From positions 1 to 6,930 of the forward strand of contig DUJK01000012.1 of NCBI GenBank assembly GCA_013329925.1: DNA of 6,930 bases. The letters run 5' to 3'. Shown here in pieces: positions 1-5,202 of the stretch. The position numbers were made by a program, and so were the translations under genes. Under the pieces are notes generated by a model, which saw only the letters and a program-made list of their open reading frames with translations, was not told the DNA's origin and did no database searches. The DNA is from Candidatus Poseidoniaceae archaeon (GTDB lineage: Archaea > Thermoplasmatota > Poseidoniia > Poseidoniales > Poseidoniaceae). How positions within the stretch are numbered: position 1 is the stretch's first letter; every line of letters starts with the position of its first letter.

Positions 1-686
1 CGAGCATCTCTCAAACGTTTAGCGAGAAAGCGCTTTCTACCAGATTCTGCAACGTGGGCAACTACTGCTTCGGGAGCATAAACAATTGTTCCGCCATTAT
101 CTATGAGTTTCAAACTGACTTCCATATCCTCTGCATGATACCAATTAGGATGAAAGCCGCCAATTTCGAGTAAGGATTGACGGTGAAACATCGAGCAAGG
201 ACCGTTGGCCAGACTCGTTCTTCTTGGCCTGGACCGATATTTTGATTCAATTTCTACCGAACGGAGGTGACTGACAAGATCATTTGCTCGCTCGAATATT
301 GTTCGTCCAGTAACCGCTACTATTTTTTCATCCTCGCTTAGTGGCGCTGCCTCATTAAATAAATTTGAAATCCAATTCTGTGAAGGACGAACATCTATGT
401 CGGTAATTGCTACCCATTCACCTTGACTATTGTCTAAAGCCAACTTTCGGCCTGCTGACAATCCTTTTGCATCTTGAACTAAAATCCTAGTTGGGATTTC
501 GTCATCGAGTGCGTGCCACTGTAGCAATTTTTCTTTTGACCCATCCGTTGAACCGTCATCAACTGCAATAATTTCAAGTGGACGGTATGTTTGATTTTTT
601 AACGCTTCAAGACATCCATCTACCCAATCTACTCCGTCTCTGACACAGACTGTAACTGAAATCAAAGGATTATTTTGGCTAGTCAA
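1..686 (-). CDS. Family 2 glycosyltransferase (GT-A fold), C-terminus beyond the window
   Basis: The protein probably transfers a sugar from a nucleotide-sugar donor to a lipid, glycan or protein acceptor at the cytoplasmic face of the membrane; donor and acceptor cannot be read from sequence. About 228 residues are visible. They contain the nucleotide-binding start (ISVTVCVRDGVDWV, residues 9-22), the AVDDGSTDGS acidic motif (D43, D44), the metal-binding DxD in ITDIDVRP (D96, D98), an acceptor-side LANGPCSMF segment (159-167), and the catalytic-base region HAEDMEVSLKL with E186-D187. The reading frame is open to the window edge, so the C-terminus, where membrane segments often lie in this family, is missing. 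The start is a TTG at 684-686: a stop codon lies in frame just upstream (687-689) and a strong archaeal SD sits 5 nt before it. The gene overlaps the stop codon of the CoA gene by 3 nt (TTGA), so the two are probably co-transcribed and translationally coupled. Seen: motifs and overlap. Inferred: substrate class and coupling. Confidence 0.9.
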   Translation of the reverse strand, partial: MTSQNNPLISVTVCVRDGVDWVDGCLEALKNQTYRPLEIIAVDDGSTDGSKEKLLQWHALDDEIPTRILVQDAKGLSAGRKLALDNSQGEWVAITDIDVRPSQNWISNLFNEAAPLSEDEKIVAVTGRTIFERANDLVSHLRSVEIESKYRSRPRRTSLANGPCSMFHRQSLLEIGGFHPNWYHAEDMEVSLKLIDNGGTIVYAPEAVVAHVAESGRKRFLAKRLRDA

Positions 687-1705
687 CTAACCACCTCAAA
701 CTGTGATAATATATTTCGACATCTTTCTTTTACCGGTAGTGACGTGATTTGGACGACTACACCAACCTTTGGTTGGCCATAAATTACTACTGTACCAATC
801 GGAGCTAAGCAATGAATTATGATTGGTGCTAAGTCCTCTTCTCCCTCGACATTGATTAATGTCTTTTGGTTACTAGATAATGCCTCTTTGATTGAACTTA
901 TCATTGATGGTGATATATGTCCCGGGGGATTGTTATTGTGCAGATGATTTTGAAACTGCACGGTCGATACTTTTTCCGAATCATCCAATTCTTGTCGTTT
1001 GGTCATACCATCGATTATACCGATATCAGGAACTACCTCCATATCTAACAAAGTTGCAACCGATACATCTCCTACTGCAATAATTGAGCCATGATTTGGT
1101 GTTAAAGACTCTAATGCTTCAGTCATTGCCACTTCTGGTAAGTCTTCAGGTCCAGAAAATAACGATCCCATTGGAGTCTTTAATTCCCCATCTAATGAGG
1201 AATTCATCTTCAACATTTGTTGTGTTTTATCCTGTTCAATCCATGGATTACCATCTAAATCAATAACTCCACTTCTAATTCTAGTACTGCTAATAATTGC
1301 GCCCGAGTAGTCAATCATATGAGGCACCTCAACTATTGATAATTCGCTCAGGCCCGAAGATTTCCGCATGCGATTTATTGCATCACAATTTCCGGTTGTT
1401 TCCGGTGTCGCAACTATTGCATCCGCTTTTTTATGCACTGGAGCAGGTCCAAAAGCATCATTGAGAGGGAAAATTTTGACCCCATGATGGGATTTCTGAT
1501 TTAACCAATCAAGAATATTATTGCTCCGAGTTTCATAAGATTGTATTAGATTAGATTTTTTGCTAGCCAATGTATCATTTACCACATGTATTTCAACACT
1601 TTTTGACCTTGATATAGCGACTGAGAGTAGTAATTTGTGGCCGGCATGAAACCTATCAAAAGTCCCTCCAACTAAGCAACATTCGAACTTGGGGTCTGTT
1701 GCCAT
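683..1705 (-). CDS. Bifunctional phosphopantetheine adenylyltransferase / GTP-dependent dephospho-CoA kinase fusion
   Basis: This cytoplasmic enzyme is predicted to carry out the last two steps of CoA synthesis: 4'-phosphopantetheine plus ATP to dephospho-CoA, then 3'-phosphorylation to CoA. Residues 8-150 are a nucleotidyltransferase of the archaeal PPAT type, with GGTFDRFHAGHK (G13 to K24, HxGH at 20-23) and ISSTRIRSG (138-146). Residues of about 175-335 match DUF359, the archaeal GTP-dependent dephospho-CoA kinase family: VGDVSVATLL (211-220), IDGMTKR (231-237), NVEGEEDLAP (285-294) and VIYGQPKVGVVVQ (307-319). In many archaea these are two separate proteins; here they are one 340-aa chain with a short linker, so the intermediate could pass directly between domains. 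All signature residues I expect are present in both halves. The ATG at 1703-1705 has no strong SD. The 3' end overlaps the glycosyltransferase start. Domain calls are from family knowledge; channelling is inference. Confidence 0.92.
   Translation of the reverse strand: MATDPKFECCLVGGTFDRFHAGHKLLLSVAISRSKSVEIHVVNDTLASKKSNLIQSYETRSNNILDWLNQKSHHGVKIFPLNDAFGPAPVHKKADAIVATPETTGNCDAINRMRKSSGLSELSIVEVPHMIDYSGAIISSTRIRSGVIDLDGNPWIEQDKTQQMLKMNSSLDGELKTPMGSLFSGPEDLPEVAMTEALESLTPNHGSIIAVGDVSVATLLDMEVVPDIGIIDGMTKRQELDDSEKVSTVQFQNHLHNNNPPGHISPSMISSIKEALSSNQKTLINVEGEEDLAPIIIHCLAPIGTVVIYGQPKVGVVVQITSLPVKERCRNILSQFEVVS
684..697 (-). promoter_or_regulatory. Shine-Dalgarno site and TTG start of the glycosyltransferase
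   Basis: On the minus strand GAGGTG (697-692) is followed by a 5-nt spacer and TTG (686-684). GAGGTG matches the archaeal 16S anti-SD CACCTC over six bases. It lies inside the last codons of the upstream CoA gene, whose TGA stop (683-685) overlaps the TTG. This site fixes the glycosyltransferase start and suggests termination-reinitiation coupling. Confidence 0.8.
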
Positions 1706-1778
1706 GATTAACTGTAATCACTTTCGCCTTTGAGTTAATCGCTAAAATTTGAACAAGTATGGCTATTTCTTGGCTATT

Positions 1779-1787
1779 GAAAAATAA
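1779..1787 (-). terminator. T-run after the guide RNA
   Basis: The minus strand reads TTATTTTTC just 4 nt past the final ACA box. Archaeal transcription commonly ends at such T-tracts without needing a hairpin. The remaining 70 bp up to the CoA gene start hold no other clear signal apart from the GAGTTAATC word at 1732-1740. Confidence 0.45.
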
Positions 1788-1791
1788 GCAC

Positions 1792-1857
1792 TGTGCCCCA
1801 GCTCCTAACGGCCTATTTCATCGCAATGCTCCAAGGCCTGACCCTCGGTGCTGGGGC
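1792..1857 (-). other. Guide RNA hairpin 4 with ACA box (predicted target helix 69, 23S U1915)
   Basis: The lower stem is a perfect 8-bp GCCCCAGC/GCTGGGGC (1850-1857 with 1795-1802), followed immediately by ACA (1792-1794). The upper stem is GGCCT/AGGCC (1834-1838 with 1810-1814); above it a UGA lies on the 3' arm (1818-1820). The pocket arms ACCGAGGGTCA (1839-1849) and GTTAGGA (1803-1809) predict UCCUAAC-UN-UGACCCUC. The core UAAC-UN-UGACCCUC resembles archaeal and eukaryotic helix-69 sequence (GUAACUAUGAC, then CUCUUAAGG), putting the modified base at E. coli 1915. Spacing from upper stem to ACA is 15 nt. Confidence 0.78.
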
Positions 1858-1861
1858 GTGC

Positions 1862-1924
1862 TGTTTGATAGGGTGGTTGTCTTGAGTTCATCCTGACGTC
1901 ACACAAGGACCCATAACCTATCAA
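1862..1924 (-). other. Guide RNA hairpin 3 with ACA box (orphan target)
   Basis: The lower stem is a perfect 8-bp TTGATAGG/CCTATCAA (1917-1924 with 1865-1872), followed immediately by ACA (1862-1864). The upper stem pairs 1904-1910 with 1879-1884 with one bulged C. Above it GA (1899-1900) faces UGA (1888-1890) around a short loop, a K-loop pattern. The pocket arms are TTATGG (1911-1916) and AACCAC (1873-1878), predicting GUGGUU-UN-CCAUAA. I could not place this in a conserved rRNA segment from memory. Spacing from upper stem to ACA is 14 nt. Confidence 0.72.
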
Positions 1925-1932
1925 TTGGTTTA

Positions 1933-1987
1933 CCGCTTTTGCACCAAAAATCACTCCCCGAAGGGTCATTTTGGTCTTCGATAGCGG
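1933..1987 (-). other. Guide RNA hairpin 2 with canonical kink-turn (target near 23S 2496)
   Basis: The lower stem is CCGCT/AGCGG (1983-1987 with 1933-1937) and the upper stem is ACCAAAA/TTTTGGT (1969-1975 with 1943-1949). Above it is a textbook kink-turn: a U-U pair (1968/1950), tandem G-A pairs (1966-1967 with 1951-1952), a 3-nt bulge AGT (1953-1955), then CCC-TTCG-GGG (1956-1965). The pocket arms ATCGAAG (1976-1982) and GCAAA (1938-1942) predict the target UUUGC-UN-CUUCGAU, which resembles the conserved peptidyl-transferase sequence before GUCGG. The only ANA candidate is AAA (1929-1931), 11 nt from the upper stem and so closer than usual. Confidence 0.75.
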
Positions 1988-1988
1988 A

Positions 1989-2052
1989 CCGCACATTGGT
2001 ATCGGACTTCATTGCAATTTCACAGTAGCTCCGCCCGATGTTGCTAGTGCGG
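1989..2052 (-). other. Guide RNA hairpin 1 (possible target near 23S 2605)
   Basis: The lower stem is CCGCAC/GTGCGG (2047-2052 with 1989-1994) and the upper stem is ATCGGGC/GTCCGAT (2033-2039 with 2001-2007, one G-U pair). Facing GA dinucleotides lie at 2030-2031 and 2009-2010 above the upper stem. The pocket arms are TAGCAAC (2040-2046) and ACCAAT (1995-2000), giving a predicted target AUUGGU-UN-GUUGCUA. The 3' half matches archaeal 23S sequence after GUGAGACAGGUUG as I remember it; the 5' half matches only in GGU. No ANA box follows, because hairpin 2 starts one base later. Confidence 0.55.
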
Positions 2053-2090
2053 CAGACTTGTCTAATCGTTATGCTAAATGAAGCCATCGT

Positions 2091-4601
2091 TCATACTAGG
2101 TTTTTGTAGAACGATATCCCAAATAACAAAGAAGCTATTTCTTTGTCGCCTTGAACAAATATATCTGGAGAGAAATCTGGCCATTCTTGAAACTCTCTAA
2201 GTAAATAACCAACCATTGGATGAGTCCTGCCTAATACAATGTTATTTGATTCTTCTAGGCTAGAAATCATGTCATAAAGGTCCATTAAGAAATCTTTAGC
2301 TTTACATTCATCCATTACTGGGATAAAAATTACGTCTCCACTACTTGGTATGTTTCTGGTAAAACGCTTAACAACACCTGGAGGACCGCATAACTCTCCA
2401 TCTAACCTAGCAATTAATGCTGGCCAAGGCAATTCATTAGCCACTAACCATCGCCTCCCTGCAGAACTGCTGAGTTGATTAAGTAACCAATTTGACGAAT
2501 CATCATACCACCACTTATACGGAAATAACTTCATGTAAGTTCTCATTGAGGTACTAGAAATGACTTCACCATTAAGTAAACTTGTAACATAACTACTCCA
2601 ATTGTAAAGCAGTGAATCTTTGGGATGTATCATTGAAGCATTTATCACCTTATCTAGAACGCCATAGCGGTCGTTATTTTCGGCTAAATTATTTGGGAAT
2701 AATCTATCAAGTACGTCTTGAGCAAAAAGTGGAGCATCTAGCCAATTATCAATCGAACGTTGAATCAACTCTGTAAAATCATCTGGCAAATGATTACTTG
2801 CCAATAAAATACAAGCTGAAAGGTTAACTGCTGATTTCGAATCAAGATAATGCGACATCTGGATAAGCAATTGATGGTTTTTGATGAATTGTTTAGAAAT
2901 ATAGATTATCGATTTATTTTGCCAACTTTGGCTTCCGTTGGGAAAACTGGAAATTATCAAATCTATGTTCTCGGTATTTATCTCTAGTAAATCAGCCCAT
3001 TTATCGGTCAGATAATCTGCAATCCTAATCCATCTACTTTTTCGATGTTCATTGGGAGTCGCAATCCATGCTGCTAATGGATTATGAACTTCTATTTTGT
3101 TGGCCCATTGCTCATTGCCCTCCGGGTAAAAATACATTGCTTGCCAAATCTCCTTACGATATTCAAAATCTGTCTCCTCATTGGTTAAGCGATCGAGGTC
3201 CCATGATTTTTCAGAAAAAGATTCAACAAGTTCAAAGGCGTTTTGCGGGATTGAATTATGAGTAATTGATGGTGAAACATCTGTTCCTGAAGCAAGTTTA
3301 ATTTTTATTGAATGCTCTCTTGAAAGTTGGAGTTTTACTGTAGCCAATTCCCGTAACGAAACTAATTTTGCTAGCGCTGAATTTATGTCAATTATATCGC
3401 CGTGTCTTGTTACTAATAATCGACAATTATTATCCCGTAAAACGTATTGTAGGAATTCTAAATTCTCTAGTATTGGCCAATTCCATTCGATTAAAAATTC
3501 TAAATCTCCCGCAGATTTAACAAATTCAATCAATGATTTCATACCTATTAACGACAATCCAGAAATTTCGATATTTTCCGGAGTTCTGCTTACCCATTCA
3601 CATTCACCAAAGTCTCGTGATATATCTCTGAGTAAAGCTAGTGACAATGATCTACTTGAATTCCTAATCAAACCTTGTGAAAGTGATTTATATTTAGCAG
3701 TTAACTTCACGTCACTCATTCTTGGATGTTTTAACTTCAACCAATTGGATAAACAACCGACGGGCAAAATTGTTTTCTGCGGTTTAATGACGTTATTGCG
3801 CAAGACTACAGATGCATTAGCAAATGAATTAATTAACATCGATGAATCTACTTCTGAGGTCATGTGTGCATGAAGTCTATTTTTCCATGAGACCGTTATC
3901 TGAGAATCAACTATCTGACCGATTTTGTTGTCACCGCTAGAAATAATTTCTGGTAAATTTCCTTCTGACATCACAGGGCCATCAAACCATGTCCCTGCGT
4001 TAACGTTCCATGGTTCATCACTGTTTAGCAGATTGGCTCTAACAATGGCAAAGGAATTAGATTGTTCAAACCACCCTTCAATCGTACCTCGATTAGATTT
4101 GTTTGGAGGCTGGACCTTTTCTAGAGTTATTTTAGAATACCAATTTATCGAACTAGGTTTTACCGTTGCCCATCTCACCCCCATGCTTCCACTGGAATCT
4201 GTACCCACTGAATCTTGATCCAAATAAGGGTTTTCTGGTAGGCAAATTAGCGATTTAGGTGGGTTTTTTACATAACAAAGAATGATTATTGGGCCTTTTG
4301 ACTCTAATACTATAGCGTCATGATTTTGCGAAGAATTGCTCGCATGAAGTTTGTATAGAGCAAGGTAATCTTCATCCAAACGTTTTCGCCCTTGTTTGGT
4401 TATCTTGTGTATTGCCCCGCGAATACCACTTGATTCATCACGTGATACCAAACCTTTCTCCCTTAACTGACTTAAGGCAAGGGATGTATGTGGTGTGCGA
4501 ATTTTAAGTGACTTAGAAATTTGCGATACTGAGCCACCTGAGTCGATTAACCAACTCAATATCCTGCGATGGTAACTACTTCTAATCCGTTTATTGGACA
4601 A
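2091..4601 (-). CDS. Large unrecognised protein with N-terminal winged-helix DNA-binding domain
   Basis: I do not recognise the family as a whole. Using the 4601 start the protein is about 836 aa. Its first 80 residues form a MarR/ArsR-like winged helix: a helix (SSYHRRILSWLIDSG), a recognition region (VSQISKSLKIRTPHTSLA) and a wing leading to ITKQGRKRL. The remaining 750 residues are tryptophan-rich and soluble-looking, with no Walker motif, signal peptide or clear membrane segment. The C-terminal 150 residues look like a distinct module (PYKWWYDD, GRRWLVANELPWPALIARL, VIFIPVMDE, GRTHPMVGYLLREF). A longer frame begins at TTG 4625, but GGTGA (4607-4611) lies 5 nt before a TTG at 4599-4601, the same layout as the glycosyltransferase start, so I prefer 4601. 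It is divergent from a small winged-helix gene. A DNA-binding regulator or scaffold with a large sensory or protein-binding body is a plausible inference only. Confidence 0.8.
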   Translation of the reverse strand: MSNKRIRSSYHRRILSWLIDSGGSVSQISKSLKIRTPHTSLALSQLREKGLVSRDESSGIRGAIHKITKQGRKRLDEDYLALYKLHASNSSQNHDAIVLESKGPIIILCYVKNPPKSLICLPENPYLDQDSVGTDSSGSMGVRWATVKPSSINWYSKITLEKVQPPNKSNRGTIEGWFEQSNSFAIVRANLLNSDEPWNVNAGTWFDGPVMSEGNLPEIISSGDNKIGQIVDSQITVSWKNRLHAHMTSEVDSSMLINSFANASVVLRNNVIKPQKTILPVGCLSNWLKLKHPRMSDVKLTAKYKSLSQGLIRNSSRSLSLALLRDISRDFGECEWVSRTPENIEISGLSLIGMKSLIEFVKSAGDLEFLIEWNWPILENLEFLQYVLRDNNCRLLVTRHGDIIDINSALAKLVSLRELATVKLQLSREHSIKIKLASGTDVSPSITHNSIPQNAFELVESFSEKSWDLDRLTNEETDFEYRKEIWQAMYFYPEGNEQWANKIEVHNPLAAWIATPNEHRKSRWIRIADYLTDKWADLLEINTENIDLIISSFPNGSQSWQNKSIIYISKQFIKNHQLLIQMSHYLDSKSAVNLSACILLASNHLPDDFTELIQRSIDNWLDAPLFAQDVLDRLFPNNLAENNDRYGVLDKVINASMIHPKDSLLYNWSSYVTSLLNGEVISSTSMRTYMKLFPYKWWYDDSSNWLLNQLSSSAGRRWLVANELPWPALIARLDGELCGPPGVVKRFTRNIPSSGDVIFIPVMDECKAKDFLMDLYDMISSLEESNNIVLGRTHPMVGYLLREFQEWPDFSPDIFVQGDKEIASLLFGISFYKNLV

Positions 4602-4635
4602 TAATGTCACCTTCAACCACACCAACAGCAGATTG

Positions 4636-4648
4636 CTTATAATTTTAG
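4636..4648 (-). promoter_or_regulatory. Possible TATA-like element of the large winged-helix gene
   Basis: The minus strand holds an AT-rich stretch with AAATTATAAG (4636-4645 region) about 35-45 nt upstream of the preferred TTG start. It could serve as an archaeal TATA box for a short-leader transcript. The whole region is AT-rich, so specificity is weak. Confidence 0.3.
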
Positions 4649-4663
4649 CCTTTTAGCATTTAT

Positions 4664-4789
4664 TTAGTTACATTAAGTTACGTATTTCCACTGGAAAAGT
4701 ATGATAATACTTACAACCAGTCATGACAAGTTCATTTTTTACACTTAATTTAGTACCTAAATGTAACGAGTTAGTAAAAATGGAGTAAC
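4664..4789. promoter_or_regulatory. Candidate operator: repeated GTTAC words between divergent winged-helix genes
   Basis: GTTAC occurs at 4667 and 4677, one helical turn apart (within TTAGTTAC and TAAGTTAC). Its complement GTAAC occurs at 4763 and 4785, about two turns apart. The outer copies contain an 8-bp inverted repeat, GTTACATT (4667-4674) and AATGTAAC (4760-4767). The left pair lies upstream of the large winged-helix gene and the right pair just upstream of the TATA-like box of the small one. This fits binding by one of the two regulators, but the background is AT-rich and short words recur by chance. Confidence 0.4.
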
Positions 4790-4791
4790 TA

Positions 4792-4798
4792 TTATATC
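4792..4798 (+). promoter_or_regulatory. TATA-like box of the small winged-helix gene
   Basis: TTATATC sits about 73 nt before the preferred start codon, which would give a transcript start near 4820 and a leader of about 50 nt. A GTAAC word abuts it on the upstream side. Confidence 0.4.
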
Positions 4799-4858
4799 AG
4801 CGACCGGCGTCCTGTAGTTTAGTGGCAATTATTCAATGGATATGCGCTGCATGACAAA

Positions 4859-4873
4859 GAGATGATATTGATG
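4859..4873 (+). promoter_or_regulatory. Shine-Dalgarno site deciding the small winged-helix gene start
   Basis: GAGATGAT (4859-4866) matches the archaeal GAGGTGAT consensus with one mismatch and stands 4 nt before ATG 4871-4873. The earlier ATG at 4862 lies inside this site, so it is unlikely to be the start. Confidence 0.6.
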
Positions 4874-5200
4874 AAAACAACCAGAATCCGTGAAAAGATA
4901 AAGAAATTTTTAGGCGACCGACCCCGAAACACAGCAGAGATTTTGGAACACATCAATAGCACAATGCGTCATGGTACCACCAGCCAACAACTTGGCAACG
5001 TGCTATCAAAGGACAAAGACATCGTCAAAGTAGGCTACATCAAGCGATCGGGAATATTATCTGGCGGCTACGACATCTGTGAATGGGCTACAAGAGTATG
5101 GGTTTCTTCAAACTGTCCAGGATGGGAAGAAGGCACACCAATCATCATTGACCAAGAAGGCAATGTAACAACTGGCTCACCGCCAGAAAATCAATTCTGA
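4871..5200 (+). CDS. Small winged-helix protein, putative DNA-binding regulator
   Basis: The protein is about 109 aa. Residues 1-70 look like a winged helix: helix 1 (IREKIKKFLGDRP), helix 2 (NTAEILEHINSTM), a recognition helix (TTSQQLGNVLSKD) and a wing (IVKVGYIKRSGILSGGYDICEWA). The last 35 residues are a polar, partly disordered tail with one cysteine (VSSNCPGWEEGTP). The frame could begin at ATG 4862, but GAGATGAT (4859-4866), one mismatch from the archaeal SD, lies 4 nt before the ATG at 4871, so I prefer that. It is the only plus-strand gene, divergent from the large winged-helix gene and convergent with the oxygenase, with only 2 bp between the two stop codons. Its partner or target is unknown; autoregulation and control of the divergent gene are inferences. 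No enzyme motif is visible. Confidence 0.8.
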   Translation: MKTTRIREKIKKFLGDRPRNTAEILEHINSTMRHGTTSQQLGNVLSKDKDIVKVGYIKRSGILSGGYDICEWATRVWVSSNCPGWEEGTPIIIDQEGNVTTGSPPENQF

Positions 5201-5202
5201 GC

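Larger units (their letters stand above)
1792..2052 (-). ncRNA. Candidate four-hairpin H/ACA-like guide RNA (archaeal pseudouridylation guide)
   Basis: In cells this RNA would bind L7Ae, Cbf5, Nop10 and Gar1 and direct U-to-pseudouridine conversion in rRNA. Four hairpins follow one another on the minus strand: H1 1989-2052, H2 1933-1987, H3 1865-1924 and H4 1795-1857. Each has a perfect lower stem of 5-8 bp, a two-sided internal loop (guide pocket), an upper stem and a UGA on the 3' arm with a GA opposite, as in kink-turns and K-loops. H3 and H4 are followed directly by ACA (1862-1864 and 1792-1794), 14 and 15 nt from the upper stem, which agrees with the H/ACA spacing rule. The segment is visibly GC-richer than its AT-rich surroundings, typical of structured RNA in AT-rich archaea. 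It begins about 40 nt after the stop of the upstream gene and ends before a T-run. The short reading frames overlapping it look like chance. H1 and H2 lack a clear ANA box, which is atypical. Structure was found by eye, not computed. Confidence 0.78.

Noticed and set aside
892..1266. Plus-strand reading frames inside the CoA gene
   Set aside because: Shadows of a gene whose motifs are fully intact on the minus strand.
1785..2052. RNase P RNA or SRP (7S) RNA for the structured island
   Set aside because: Fragments look similar (CGGTAAACC, GATGAA, GGTCAGGCC), but the universal GGAAGUCC and ACAGAA pair of RNase P and the full SRP helix-8 loop are absent. The stems are strictly local, unlike the long-range pairings of either RNA.
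1805..2087. Two short overlapping minus-strand reading frames of about 60 codons
   Set aside because: They overlap each other in different frames, lack SD sites and known domains, and their sequence is fully explained by the paired stems of the guide-like RNA.
3385..4218. Plus-strand reading frames of 97 and 162 codons opposite the large winged-helix gene
   Set aside because: They lie entirely within a long, continuous opposite-strand coding frame and show no recognisable domain or start signal.
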